Shown here one piece after another: positions 18,344 to 27,891 of a stretch of 64,000 bases of DNA; the first letter of the stretch is position 1; every line of letters begins with the position of its first letter. The notes beneath the pieces were generated by a model that was given only the letters and a program-made list of their open reading frames with translations, was not told where the DNA came from and did no database searches. Source of the stretch: Undibacterium sp. Jales W-56 (GTDB lineage: Bacteria > Pseudomonadota > Gammaproteobacteria > Burkholderiales > Burkholderiaceae_D); contig NZ_JAJLQW010000002.1 in NCBI RefSeq assembly GCF_025548535.1, positions 310,001 to 374,000 of the forward strand. The letters run 5' to 3'. The position numbers were made by a program, and so were the translations under genes.

Positions 18344-19675
18344 ATGAAGAAAAAACTTTTCCCCATGGCTCTTGCAATCTGTTTGAGCCTCGCGCTGACT
18401 CAGGCCCGCTATGCCGCAGCAGAAGATAACCACATCGATACAATACGCCCGGATGCACCGGAGCTGGCCCAATACGGTAGCCTGGCAATCGGCGTAAAGA
18501 CCCTGCAACTCGTCCATGCCGGGCAACTCGATATTCTGAAAGCCAAACCAGGCGATGCCATTCCCACTTATGACAGGCCGCTGACAGTCGAGGTCTGGTA
18601 TCCGGCTAGTCTGCCCGACGGCCAAGCCGGCGCAGGTCACTACAGCACTTATCTGCGCGATGGAAAAACGCCGATCACCCTGGCTGGCAAAGCCGTCCGC
18701 GATGCGCCGCCCGATACGGCGCATGGGCCTTACCCGCTGCTGATCGTTTCCCACGGCTATCCCGGCAACCGTTTTTTATTAAGCCATCTGACCGAAAATC
18801 TTGCCAGCAAAGGTTACGTCGTGGTCGCCATCGATCATACGGATAGCACATATAACGATCAGGGCGCTTTCGCCAGTACCTTATTGAACCGGCCTTTGGA
18901 TCAGCTCTTTGTATTAAACGAAATGGCAAGACTCAATGCCAGTGCGGCAGGCGGCAATTTAAAAGGACTGATCAATGCAGATGTCACCGGCCTGATTGGC
19001 TACTCTATGGGTGGCTACGGCGTCGTTAATGTCATCGGCGGCGGCTTCACGGAAAAAAGCGTGAAAGCCCCTACCGGCGTGCCGAACGGCGCATTGGCGC
19101 TGCGTCAGTCCGGCAATGCGAATTACCTTGCGTCACAGGATAAGCGCATTAAGGCTGCGGTTGCCTTCGCTCCCTGGGGCTGGAATTTCGGTGTATGGGA
19201 TGCTGCCGGCCTGGCGGCTATTAGGACTCCAGTGTTTTTTGTGGCCGGTAGTGTCGATGATGTTTCTGGTTACTCGCCGGGAGTGCGGAATATTTTCGAG
19301 GCGAGTGTGAATGCGCCGCGATTTTTGCTGACGTTTGAGAATGCCAACCACAATGCCGGCGCACCGATGCCGCCGCCGAAAGAAGCCTGGCTCCCGGCAC
19401 CGGCAATGAAACGCTCTCCGGCGGAGCATTATATGGATGCGGTATGGGATAACACCCGCATGAACAATATTGCACAGCATTTTGTGACGGCATTTTTGGG
19501 GAAATATCTGAAAAACGATAAGGCGATGGATCCCTACCTGACTCTGGTCGACAATGCCAAAGACGGTAAATGGTCGGCTGACAGCAACGGCGCATTCAAG
19601 AGTGATCACACTTATTGGAAAGGCTTTGCGGCGCGCACTGCGGTCGGCTTGAAACTGGAACAGCGCCAGCCTTAG
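18344..19675 (+). CDS. Secreted alpha/beta hydrolase (dienelactone/PAF-acetylhydrolase-like)
   Basis: A 443-residue protein with a clear signal peptide (MKKKLFPMALAICLSLAL..., cleavage likely after AAA near residue 27), so it should act in the periplasm or outside. The fold is alpha/beta hydrolase: VSHGYPGNRF supplies an oxyanion-hole region, GYSMGGYG carries the nucleophile (Ser221), FFVAGSVDDVSGY fits the acid position, and ENANHNAG the catalytic histidine. The ATG has AAGGA at good spacing. A strong bidirectional terminator follows 20 bases after the stop. An esterase or lipase function is likely, with substrate unknown. Confidence 0.85.
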   Translation: MKKKLFPMALAICLSLALTQARYAAAEDNHIDTIRPDAPELAQYGSLAIGVKTLQLVHAGQLDILKAKPGDAIPTYDRPLTVEVWYPASLPDGQAGAGHYSTYLRDGKTPITLAGKAVRDAPPDTAHGPYPLLIVSHGYPGNRFLLSHLTENLASKGYVVVAIDHTDSTYNDQGAFASTLLNRPLDQLFVLNEMARLNASAAGGNLKGLINADVTGLIGYSMGGYGVVNVIGGGFTEKSVKAPTGVPNGALALRQSGNANYLASQDKRIKAAVAFAPWGWNFGVWDAAGLAAIRTPVFFVAGSVDDVSGYSPGVRNIFEASVNAPRFLLTFENANHNAGAPMPPPKEAWLPAPAMKRSPAEHYMDAVWDNTRMNNIAQHFVTAFLGKYLKNDKAMDPYLTLVDNAKDGKWSADSNGAFKSDHTYWKGFAARTAVGLKLEQRQP

Positions 19676-19695
19676 ATGATGCAGGACACTCAAAT

Positions 19696-19727
19696 AAAAA
19701 AACCGCACTTGCCAGTGCGGTTTTTTT
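19696..19727. terminator. Bidirectional intrinsic terminator
   Basis: Stem of ACCGCACT and AGTGCGGT around a TGCC loop, with an A-run before and a T-run after. It sits between the convergent hydrolase gene (plus) and the tatD-ankyrin transcript (minus), so it can serve both directions. Confidence 0.9.
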
Positions 19728-19773
19728 CAATTGCATCACAGTAGCAAGCAACGTGGCAAGCGGAAGGCTGAAT

Positions 19774-20460
19774 CTATTTCTTGATTATTGACTTCAATAA
19801 GTCGGCAATTTCTTTCTGCTCAAATGCGAGCGCAAAATCCAAGGCGGTCATGCCTGATTGATTCTTCAAACTCGCGTCGGCCCCTTCATCAAGCAAGAAC
19901 TTTACCGCATCTGTTTTGCCTGAGCGGACGGCCATCATCAGTGGCGTGGTGTCGTTCGGTGATGCCGCGTCGATATAAGCGGAGTGTTCAAGCAAGATGC
20001 CGATGATTTCGACATTGCCTTTGGCAGCGGCGTAATGCAAGGCGGTCCAGCCGGGCCGGTTGATTTGCGCGTCGGCCTCAAGCAATTGCTTGACTGCGAC
20101 TACATTCCCCTCGAAACAGGCCAGCATGATGGCGGTGTCCCCATTGTTTGCCCTGGCCTCGATCTTGATGTCTGGTTGCTTTAACAGTGCCTCGAACACT
20201 TTTTGAGAATGTTCCCGCAATGCCAGCATCAAGATGGTTTCGCCCCGAATTGCCTCGACTGAATTCGGGTCTATGCCTTTATTCAGTAAAGAGCGGACTA
20301 CCTCGATATCATCGAACTTCACTGCTACCAGCAAATCATCATAAGCGTCAGCGTGTGCCGGCAGCACGAAGGCGGCTTGAGCGAAGATCAAGATCACGCT
20401 CAGCAATCTCAATACGGTCGTTGTTATCGGGTTTTTAAAATATTTAGCGAATAGCATCAT
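19774..20460 (-). CDS. Exported ankyrin-repeat protein
   Basis: A 228-residue protein with an N-terminal hydrophobic signal (VLRLLSVILIFAQAAFVLP, cleavage likely after AHA near residue 37) followed by five to six ankyrin repeats, for example GETILMLALREHSQKVFEAL, GWTALHYAAAKGNVEIIGIL and TTPLMMAVRSGKTDAVKFLL. It should be periplasmic and mediate protein binding; no enzymatic domain is visible. It begins 6 bases after the tatD stop, so the two are translationally close. Periplasmic ankyrin proteins in some proteobacteria support catalase or other stress enzymes, but no such partner is next door. Confidence 0.85.
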   Translation of the reverse strand: MMLFAKYFKNPITTTVLRLLSVILIFAQAAFVLPAHADAYDDLLVAVKFDDIEVVRSLLNKGIDPNSVEAIRGETILMLALREHSQKVFEALLKQPDIKIEARANNGDTAIMLACFEGNVVAVKQLLEADAQINRPGWTALHYAAAKGNVEIIGILLEHSAYIDAASPNDTTPLMMAVRSGKTDAVKFLLDEGADASLKNQSGMTALDFALAFEQKEIADLLKSIIKK

Positions 20461-20466
20461 AGAGAA

Positions 20467-21246
20467 TCAATGCGCCAGATTGAATAATTTAAAGAAATTT
20501 GCCGATGTGACTTCCTGCACCTGTTTCAGCGGAATACCTTTTAAGTCGGCCAAAAATTCGCCTACATGGCGGACAAAACCAGGTTCATTCATCTTGCCGC
20601 GATGCGGCGCCGGAGCCAGGTAGGGTGAATCAGTTTCTATCAGAATACGCTCCAGTGGCAAAGCACGCGCCACCGCTTGCAAATCCCTGGCACTCTTAAA
20701 AGTCAGAATGCCAGAGAATGAAATATAAAAACCCATCGCGATCGCCGCCTCGGCAACCTCCAGTGATTCGGTAAAGCAATGCATAACGCCTGCGACACCG
20801 CCCTGCTCTGTTCCCGCACCTTCTTCCTGCATGATGCGGATGGTGTCTTCCGAGGCTGCCCTGGTATGGATGATCAAGGGTTTGCGACTCAGCCTGGAGG
20901 CGCGGATATGCTGCCGGAAGCGTTCACGCTGCCACTCCAGATCGCCTTTGAGCCGAAAATAATCGAGCCCCGTTTCGCCGATAGCAATGATTTTCTGATG
21001 CTGCGACAGCGCTACTAATTGCTCTGCGCTGGGTTCTTCTGTGTCCTCATAATCGGGATGCACGCCGACCGATGCGTAGATATGCGGATAGGTTTCTGCC
21101 AGCGCCAATACTTGCGGAAAATCGGGCAAATCGACCGATACGCACAAAGCATGCGTCACGCCGTTTTCCACCATCTTCGCCATGATCTCTGGCATCCGTA
21201 CAGCGAGTTCCGGGAAATTAATATGGCAATGAGAATCGATGTACAT
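20467..21246 (-). CDS. tatD: TatD family metal-dependent hydrolase
   Basis: A 259-residue TIM-barrel hydrolase. Metal ligands are visible in DSHCHINF near the N-terminus, GETGLDYF, IHTRAASEDT, HCFTES and ETDSPYLAP. TatD-type proteins are 3'-5' exonucleases/DNases acting in the cytoplasm. It is followed by the ankyrin gene after 6 bases; upstream are 142 bases to the end of lpxB. It could equally be named YcfH/YchF-type DNase; the subgroup is not resolved. No strong ribosome-binding site is seen before the ATG. Confidence 0.9.
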   Translation of the reverse strand: MYIDSHCHINFPELAVRMPEIMAKMVENGVTHALCVSVDLPDFPQVLALAETYPHIYASVGVHPDYEDTEEPSAEQLVALSQHQKIIAIGETGLDYFRLKGDLEWQRERFRQHIRASRLSRKPLIIHTRAASEDTIRIMQEEGAGTEQGGVAGVMHCFTESLEVAEAAIAMGFYISFSGILTFKSARDLQAVARALPLERILIETDSPYLAPAPHRGKMNEPGFVRHVGEFLADLKGIPLKQVQEVTSANFFKLFNLAH

Positions 21247-21388
21247 AAAAAAGGGCGTTAAATAAAAAGGAAATCAGTGTGCTGCTAATAACGGAGTGAT
21301 GAACGGAGCCACAAGCGCTAGCATAGTCCAATTTATGGCTGATGGCAGAATGCCGATATGTCAGCTATCTCGGCTTGGCAAGATCGGA

Positions 21389-22549
21389 CTAGCTGCCTTT
21401 GCTGCGGGCGATCAGGTCCAGCACGGCATTGGCGGACAATTCGGCGGTATCGCGTAACAGCGTGTGATGCATATCGGTAAAGCGCTGCTTCAGGCGATCG
21501 CACAAACTAGCGTCATTGAGTTGCTTCCACAAGGCATCCGCCAAAGTCTCAGGGGTAGCGGCACTTTGCAAAAACTCCGGCACGACGAATTCACGCTCCA
21601 GGATATTCGGCAGGCCGATCCAGGGCTGGTAGCCCATGTGGCGCAAAATCTGCCATGAGGCTTCCATCATCTTATAGGCAATAACCATCGGCTTTTTGAA
21701 TAGCGCGACCTCTAACGACGCGGTACCTGACGCCACCAATACGGCATCGGCTGCAGCAATCGCCAGATGCGATTTACCGTCGATCAATAAGACCGGCACG
21801 CCCTCCAGTTTGGCCTGGACTACCAGTTTGATGTAGTAGCTGCGCTGCTTGGAGCCGGCCATCGGCACCACGATCTGCAGTTGCGGATCGCGCTCACAAA
21901 GTATCTTCGCAGCAGATATAAACGTTGCGGCGTTGTATTTGATTTCGGAAATGCGACTGCCTGGAAGTATCGTCACAATCCTCGCATCGCGGGGAAACCC
22001 CAATTCATCGCGCGCCGCAGCGACATCGATCTCTAAAGGAATCACCTGGGCGAGCGGATGTCCGACATACGTAGCGGGAATGCCGGCATCGCGGTAAATC
22101 TGCTCTTCAAATGGAAATACGACCAGCATGTGCGAGACGGCTTCGGCGATTTTTTTGATGCGCCCGCCGCGCCAGGCCCAGATCGAGGGACTGATGTAGT
22201 GCATGGTCGGGATGCCCGCCTGTTTTAGCTGTATCTCCAGGTCGAGATTGAAATCCGGGGCATCAACGCCGATGAAGACATCCGGCTTTTCAAGCAATAA
22301 CTGCTCGCGCAATTGCTTGCGTATGCCACTGATCTCGCGATAATGCGCCAGCACCTCAAACAAGCCACGCACTGAGAGCTTGTCCATGGGCCAATCGTTG
22401 ACGAAGCCGTATTCCGCCATCCTCGGACCGCCAATCCCATGCATTAAGGCATCGGGAAGTTTGGGACGCAGACCGGACAGCATGCGGTTAGCCAGCATAT
22501 CGCCGGAGGTTTCTCCAGCGACCATAGCGATGATGGGGCGATTCGACAC
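21389..22549 (-). CDS. lpxB: Lipid-A-disaccharide synthase
   Basis: A 386-residue family 19 glycosyltransferase that condenses UDP-2,3-diacylglucosamine with lipid X to form the lipid A disaccharide at the inner membrane. The N-terminus VAGETSGDMLANRM and the segments GIGGPRMAEYGF, SIWAWRGGR, and GTASLEVALFKKPMVIAY are typical. Translation begins with GTG at 22549, 9 bases after the lpxA stop. It is the last gene of the envelope operon. In many relatives rnhB follows lpxB; here 142 non-coding bases lead to tatD instead. Confidence 0.95.
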   Translation of the reverse strand: MSNRPIIAMVAGETSGDMLANRMLSGLRPKLPDALMHGIGGPRMAEYGFVNDWPMDKLSVRGLFEVLAHYREISGIRKQLREQLLLEKPDVFIGVDAPDFNLDLEIQLKQAGIPTMHYISPSIWAWRGGRIKKIAEAVSHMLVVFPFEEQIYRDAGIPATYVGHPLAQVIPLEIDVAAARDELGFPRDARIVTILPGSRISEIKYNAATFISAAKILCERDPQLQIVVPMAGSKQRSYYIKLVVQAKLEGVPVLLIDGKSHLAIAAADAVLVASGTASLEVALFKKPMVIAYKMMEASWQILRHMGYQPWIGLPNILEREFVVPEFLQSAATPETLADALWKQLNDASLCDRLKQRFTDMHHTLLRDTAELSANAVLDLIARSKGS

Positions 22550-22558
22550 GTGCAGGAT

Positions 22559-23347
22559 TTAGCGGACGATGCCGCGTGTAGATGCATCGAGAAAATCGCG
22601 CATCGATTTGACCTGTTGAGCCGCGTCAGCCGCCATGCCCTCTTGTTGCTGATCGAGGGCGGATTTCGCTTCTTCCAGCGTCAGGCCGGATTTATAAATC
22701 AGTTTGTATGACTGACGGATCGCATTTAATTGCTCTCGGTTGAAACCACGGCGCTTCAAGCCTTCAAGATTAACGCCGTGCGCTTGCGCCGGATTGCCGG
22801 ACAGCAGAACGAATGGCGGTACGTCCTGGGTCAGGCTGGTATTCATGCCGACGAAAGCGTGTGGGCCGATTTTGCAAAATTGATGCACGGCGGAGAAGCC
22901 GCTCATGATAACCCAATCACCGACTTCTACATGCCCTGCCAGCGCCGCGTTGTTGGAAAAGATCGTGTGATTACCGACCGTGCAGTCATGAGCAATGTGC
23001 ACATAGGCAAGAAACCAGTTATCGCTGCCAATCCGCGTAATGCCGCGATCCTGAACGGTGCCGCAATTGAAGGTGCAAAACTCACGAATCAGATTTCTAT
23101 CGCCGATTTCCAGATAAGTGACTTCGCCAGCGTATTTTTTATCCTGAGGCGGCCCGCCTATCGATGAGTAAGCGTGGAAATGATTGTCTTGGCCTATCGT
23201 GGTATGACCATCAATCACGACATGCGGACCGACTTTGGTACCGGCACCAATCTTGACATTGGGTCCAATAATAGAATAAGCACCGACCTCAACGCTACTG
23301 TCGAGTTGAGCATGAGGGTCAATCAGTGCGGTTGAATGGACAAGCAT
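22559..23347 (-). CDS. lpxA: UDP-GlcNAc acyltransferase
   Basis: A 262-residue left-handed beta-helix acyltransferase, the same length as E. coli LpxA, catalysing the first step of lipid A synthesis with hydroxyacyl-ACP. Hexapeptide repeats run from residue 2 to about 190; the catalytic-histidine segment ECTFNCG-like region and IAHDCTVGN are visible. The frame is open to 23368, but the ATG at 23347, one base beyond the fabZ stop, gives the family N-terminus (HSTALIDP). Its position between fabZ and lpxB matches the usual order. Confidence 0.96.
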   Translation of the reverse strand: MLVHSTALIDPHAQLDSSVEVGAYSIIGPNVKIGAGTKVGPHVVIDGHTTIGQDNHFHAYSSIGGPPQDKKYAGEVTYLEIGDRNLIREFCTFNCGTVQDRGITRIGSDNWFLAYVHIAHDCTVGNHTIFSNNAALAGHVEVGDWVIMSGFSAVHQFCKIGPHAFVGMNTSLTQDVPPFVLLSGNPAQAHGVNLEGLKRRGFNREQLNAIRQSYKLIYKSGLTLEEAKSALDQQQEGMAADAAQQVKSMRDFLDASTRGIVR

Positions 23348-23348
23348 T

Positions 23349-23816
23349 TTATGCCGCCGTTGTTGCATCCGTTGCCGAGCGCAACGTGCACATCAATTCG
23401 CCTTCAACTGCCAATTGACCATCGACCGTCGCCTTGGCTTGATATTTCCAGATACCGCGGGCAATCCGCAAAATTTCAACTTCAATTTTTAATTGATCGC
23501 CAGGCTCGACCGGGCGCTTAAAACGCGCGCCGTCGATCCCGAGAAAATACACAATGGTGTTTTCATCGGGTTTTTGATCCATGGTCAGGAAAGACAGGAT
23601 CGCGGCAGTTTGCGCCATCGCTTCTATCATCAATACGCCTGGCATGACTGGTTTGTTCGGGAAGTGTCCATTGAAAAACTCTTCATTGGCAGTCACGTTC
23701 TTGATCGCCGTAATGCGCTTACCGCTTTCCCAATCCAGCACACGATCCACTAACAACATAGGATAACGGTGCGGGAGGTATTGCTTGATTTGATTGATAT
23801 CGAGGGTATTCATCAT
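23349..23816 (-). CDS. fabZ: 3-hydroxyacyl-ACP dehydratase FabZ
   Basis: A 155-residue hot-dog dehydratase of fatty-acid synthesis. The catalytic His and helix are visible in [21 protein letters not shown]-type sequence around residues 49-70, after [13 protein letters not shown]. The start ATG overlaps the lpxD stop by four bases (ATGA), indicating coupled translation. It competes with LpxA for hydroxyacyl-ACP, and the linkage with the lpx genes is conserved. A second ATG directly follows the first; either could initiate. Confidence 0.96.
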   Translation of the reverse strand: MMNTLDINQIKQYLPHRYPMLLVDRVLDWESGKRITAIKNVTANEEFFNGHFPNKPVMPGVLMIEAMAQTAAILSFLTMDQKPDENTIVYFLGIDGARFKRPVEPGDQLKIEVEILRIARGIWKYQAKATVDGQLAVEGELMCTLRSATDATTAA

Positions 23817-24871
23817 GATTTCTCTGTAAGCGATTTAATTATTTTTTCTAACTGTCGAATTTTTTCGCGCATGCTACTTAAATTGCGCACGATAGAGGCG
23901 GTTTTTTCCCAATCGGCATTTTTTGCCAAAGGATAAAAACCGGTGTACTGACCGGGTTCCAGAATCGAACGGGTCACCATGCTGCCCGATGAAATATGAA
24001 CATTATCCACAATGCTCAAATGTCCCAATACCATGGCGGCCCCGCCAAATGTACAGTGCTTTCCGATCTTGGCACTGCCCGCGACACCGACGCAACCTGC
24101 CATCGCCGTATGCGCACCAATATGGCAATTATGACCAATCTGGATCTGGTTATCGAGCTTGACACCGTCCTCGATGATCGTATCCGCCAGAGCGCCGCGA
24201 TCTATGCTGGTATTGGCGCCGATTTCCACATCATTACCGATCAGAACACGGCCCGTCTGCGGGATTTTTATCCAGTTGCCACGTTCGTTCGCAAAGCCGA
24301 AGCCATCCGCCCCGATCACCGCTCCCGAGTGAATAATGACGCGCGATCCGACACTACAATAATCGTAAATAGTGACATTAGGATGAATCAAGCTATCCGC
24401 TTCAATACTGACACCGCGACCGAGAAAACAACCGGCGCCAATCACGCTATGCGGCCCCACCACGGCTTCGGCCTCAATCGTCACATGAGGACCAATCGAG
24501 GCGCTCGCATCGACATGTGCATGGGGACTGACCGATGCACTAGGGTGTATTCCCTTCGCAGGCGCAACCGCATGCAAGCTGGCGAAATATTGGGCTACAC
24601 GGGCAAAATGAACGTAAGGATTATCTACAAGGATGAAAGCGCCAGGATAGGAATCGATCAAGCCCGCATGATCCTGATTCGACACGATGAGGGCGGCAGC
24701 CTTGGACAAAGCCACCTGCCCGCGCAGTTTTGAATTTGAAAGAAAGCTTAATTGATCCGGCCCGGCATCGCTAAGAGGAGCGATGCCCGTCACGGCCAGA
24801 TCGGGAGATCCAATTAATTGACCACCGAAGCGATCGACCAATTCCCCCAGCCGAATGCTAATGGTGGTCAT
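23813..24871 (-). CDS. lpxD: UDP-3-O-acylglucosamine N-acyltransferase
   Basis: A 352-residue acyltransferase adding the second hydroxyacyl chain in lipid A synthesis. An N-terminal uridine-binding domain (about residues 1-100, [15 protein letters not shown]) precedes a long hexapeptide-repeat beta-helix ([19 protein letters not shown] onward) and a C-terminal helix ([16 protein letters not shown]). The segment [14 protein letters not shown] and the catalytic IGHNCHIG are visible. It starts 3 bases after the skp stop and overlaps fabZ by four bases. Confidence 0.96.
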   Translation of the reverse strand: MTTISIRLGELVDRFGGQLIGSPDLAVTGIAPLSDAGPDQLSFLSNSKLRGQVALSKAAALIVSNQDHAGLIDSYPGAFILVDNPYVHFARVAQYFASLHAVAPAKGIHPSASVSPHAHVDASASIGPHVTIEAEAVVGPHSVIGAGCFLGRGVSIEADSLIHPNVTIYDYCSVGSRVIIHSGAVIGADGFGFANERGNWIKIPQTGRVLIGNDVEIGANTSIDRGALADTIIEDGVKLDNQIQIGHNCHIGAHTAMAGCVGVAGSAKIGKHCTFGGAAMVLGHLSIVDNVHISSGSMVTRSILEPGQYTGFYPLAKNADWEKTASIVRNLSSMREKIRQLEKIIKSLTEKS

Positions 24872-24874
24872 TGT

Positions 24875-25393
24875 TTATTTGGATAAGGCTTTGAGTACCT
24901 TGTCTGTAATATCCACACGCGGATTAAAGTACACAGCGTCTTGCAATACGATATCGTATTTTTCCGCCTCGGCGATTTGTTTCACGGCCTTGACGGCGCG
25001 ATCGACCAAAGCAGCGATCTCTTCATTTTTACGCTGGTTCAGATCTTCGTTGAAGATACGTTGCTTGCGTTTGAAATCCTGGTCCAGGTCGGCCAACTCG
25101 CGTTGCCGCTTGATACGGTCGGATTCAGAAATAACCGGTGCATCTTTTTCTAATTTTTCGGCCAATGCCTTGATCTTCGCACCGAAATCGTCTAATTCCT
25201 TGCCGCGCTTGGAGAATTCCTGCTTGATCTTCTCTTCTGCCGCTTTAGCAGGGCCGGATTCTCGCATGACTCGCTGAGAATCGAAAATCGCGACTTTCGA
25301 ATCCTGTGCATGAACTTGAGCAACGCTGACAAAACAAGCCGCACAAACCATCAGGCGTTGCAACAATTTGGACGGGGTAGTAAGTTGACTCAA
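24875..25393 (-). CDS. skp: Periplasmic OmpH/Skp-family chaperone
   Basis: A 172-residue periplasmic chaperone that holds unfolded outer-membrane proteins for delivery to BamA. It has a signal peptide (cleavage after VHA, near residue 29), the conserved start KVAIFDSQRVM, and a long charged coiled-coil (about residues 50-140) that forms the tentacles. Translation starts from TTG at 25393 with GGAG seven bases or so upstream; no upstream ATG fits. It sits 63 bases after bamA and just before lpxD, the usual order. Confidence 0.93.
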   Translation of the reverse strand: MSQLTTPSKLLQRLMVCAACFVSVAQVHAQDSKVAIFDSQRVMRESGPAKAAEEKIKQEFSKRGKELDDFGAKIKALAEKLEKDAPVISESDRIKRQRELADLDQDFKRKQRIFNEDLNQRKNEEIAALVDRAVKAVKQIAEAEKYDIVLQDAVYFNPRVDITDKVLKALSK

Positions 25394-25455
25394 AATATTC
25401 TCCGAAAAACAAACTAAAACAAATTAGAACCGATGCAGAAAAACATGCGTTACGT

Positions 25456-27819
25456 TTAGAAGCCGGTACCCAACTGGAACTGGAAGCCTTGTTTTTTATC
25501 CTCAGGCTTTGCATTCAAGGCCCGGCCAATACTCAATTTTAACGGACCTACCGGAGAAATCCAGCTAATACCCATACCGGCAGAATATCTCAGATCACTG
25601 ACACGTATTTTTTGACCTTCGTCAAACACATTCCCCGCGTCAAAGAAAGTGAACCATCTTAAAGACTTATCGGCACCGGGGAATGGTAATTGTAATTCTA
25701 TATTAGCCAATAACCTAGTTGCACCACCGAGCGCGTCGCCATTTGCATCCCTGCTCCCCAGAGATGAAGGTTCATAGCCACGCACTGAACCAATACCGCC
25801 GGCATAGAAATTTTTAAACAATGGATAAGGTTTGCCGCCCAGTCCATGACCGTAATCAATCTCACCGTTCATCGCTAACACGATGGAGCGGTAGACCGGC
25901 GTAAAATATTGCTGATTATAAATCGCGCGATAGTATTTGAAGTTACCGATCGCGGCCAATTCAAGGTTGGCGCGTTTATATTGGCCAATCGATGGGGTTA
26001 AAGCGCTATCGCGGCTATCCCTTTGCCATGCTGCCGTCAATGGGAAAGAATTGGTGATTGCATTACCTATACCATATGAGGCAGAGGTCTTGTCTTTATT
26101 TCCATTTCCATAATCAGCCACATATTGCTTATAACGACCTGGACTCAAAGCATCAATAGTTTGCACATTAGTACGCTCAAATCCCAGTCCAAAAAATACA
26201 GTATCAACCTCTGAGAATGGCACACCAAAGCGGATATTGCCGCCGGTAGTCTGGATTTTGTAATCGCCATAACTGCCGATAATCGGGCGAGTCGTCCGCA
26301 AATACAAGTCGAAGCTACGACTGACGCCATCGTCGGTAAAATAAGGATCCGTGTGAGAAAAAGCTATCGTGCGGTTTTGTCGGCTGGTATTGATATCCAG
26401 ACCGATGGTGTCGCCGCTACCGAAGGCATTTGCCTGCTGAATTGAGCCGGTCAAGGTCAATTTCTCCGCGTTGGAATAACCGGCACCCAGTAAGATATTG
26501 CCTGTAGGCTTTTCGGTAATCGTCAAATTGACATCCACCTGATCAACGCTGGTCGGGACTTCCGGAGTCTCGAGATTGACATCCTTGAAGTAGCCAAGGC
26601 GATCTACGCGATCGCGTGAAATTTTGATTTTCTCGCCGTCATACCAAGATCCCTCAAACTGCCGGAATTCGCGGCGGATAACTTCATCCCTGGTACGCGT
26701 ATTACCCGCGAGATTGATGCGGCGTACATATACGCGCTTGCCCGGATCGACGAAAATGGTAAAGGCTACTTCCTTCTTTTCTTTATCCAGTAATGGATTT
26801 GCATTGACGTTAGCGAACGCGTAGCCAAAATTGCCCATGCGTTCAGAAATACGCTTGGTGCTCTCGGTTAAACGCGCCGCATTGTAGATATCGTTCTTCT
26901 TCAATAGCAGTAAGGATTTCAGTTCCTCTTCACGGCCTAAGGTTTCACCTTCCAGCTTGATATCGGAGACCGTATATTTATCGCCTTCGATAATATTGAT
27001 CGTGATGTAAATATCTTTTTTATCCGGCGTAATTGAAATCTGTGTGGATTCAATTTGCATCTCAAGATAGCCACGATTCTGATAAAAAGAGCGCAAGGTC
27101 TCAATATCACCGGATAATTTTTGCTTCGAATATTGGTCCGCTTTGGTGTACCAGCTAAACCAGCCGGGTGTCGTCAAGGCGAGTAATTCACGCAATTCGC
27201 TGTCAGAAAAAGCTTTATTGCCGACCAGGTTAATCTGCGCGATACGGGCAATCTCGCCTTCTTCGACGGCGAACGTCACGTTGACACGATTACGCTCGAT
27301 AGGTGTGATCGTCGTGGTGATTTTTACACCATATAAGCCTTTTGACAGATATTGGCGCTTCAGCTCCTGTTCGGCGCGGTCAACGGTCGCTTTATCAAAA
27401 ATTTTTGCTTCACCGACGCCGATGTCCTTCAAAGCCTTGATCAAGGCATCTTTTTCAAATTCTTTGGTACCGGTAAAATCAACACTCGCGATTGATGGAC
27501 GCTCTTCGAGCAACACCACCAATACACCGTTTTGCACCTCGATCTGGACGTCTTTAAAAAAGCCCGTTGCATATAAGGATTTGATCGCGGTCACACTTTT
27601 CGCATCATCAAACACCTCACCCACGCGAACCGGTAAATAAGTAAATACGGTCCCAGCTTCAGTTCTTTGAATTCCCTCGACGCGGATATCTTTAACGGTA
27701 AATGGCTCAATCGCCATCGCACTTCCTGAACACAGGGCCAAAGCAGCTAATGCCACTGCATGGCGTCGTAAAGTAGGTAAAGAATTTGACAAAGTAAGGT
27801 GCTCGATATGTAATTTCAT
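25456..27819 (-). CDS. bamA: Outer-membrane protein assembly factor BamA
   Basis: A 787-residue Omp85-family protein that folds and inserts beta-barrel proteins in the outer membrane. A signal peptide (cleavage after AMA near residue 36) is followed by five POTRA domains (about 40-440; the first begins FTVKDIRVEGIQRTEAG) and a 16-stranded barrel. The VRGYEPSSLG segment is the conserved loop-6 VRGF/Y motif, and the chain ends in aromatic Phe (QFQLGTGF), the outer-membrane targeting signal. It lies between rseP (72 bases) and skp. The ribosome-binding site is weak. Confidence 0.97.
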   Translation of the reverse strand: MKLHIEHLTLSNSLPTLRRHAVALAALALCSGSAMAIEPFTVKDIRVEGIQRTEAGTVFTYLPVRVGEVFDDAKSVTAIKSLYATGFFKDVQIEVQNGVLVVLLEERPSIASVDFTGTKEFEKDALIKALKDIGVGEAKIFDKATVDRAEQELKRQYLSKGLYGVKITTTITPIERNRVNVTFAVEEGEIARIAQINLVGNKAFSDSELRELLALTTPGWFSWYTKADQYSKQKLSGDIETLRSFYQNRGYLEMQIESTQISITPDKKDIYITINIIEGDKYTVSDIKLEGETLGREEELKSLLLLKKNDIYNAARLTESTKRISERMGNFGYAFANVNANPLLDKEKKEVAFTIFVDPGKRVYVRRINLAGNTRTRDEVIRREFRQFEGSWYDGEKIKISRDRVDRLGYFKDVNLETPEVPTSVDQVDVNLTITEKPTGNILLGAGYSNAEKLTLTGSIQQANAFGSGDTIGLDINTSRQNRTIAFSHTDPYFTDDGVSRSFDLYLRTTRPIIGSYGDYKIQTTGGNIRFGVPFSEVDTVFFGLGFERTNVQTIDALSPGRYKQYVADYGNGNKDKTSASYGIGNAITNSFPLTAAWQRDSRDSALTPSIGQYKRANLELAAIGNFKYYRAIYNQQYFTPVYRSIVLAMNGEIDYGHGLGGKPYPLFKNFYAGGIGSVRGYEPSSLGSRDANGDALGGATRLLANIELQLPFPGADKSLRWFTFFDAGNVFDEGQKIRVSDLRYSAGMGISWISPVGPLKLSIGRALNAKPEDKKQGFQFQLGTGF

Positions 27820-27891
27820 TGGGTGTTATTTAATCTCAAATTTCTACCGGAAAGATCGGCAACCAGCAGCATAGTTTGCTTGAACTGCGCA

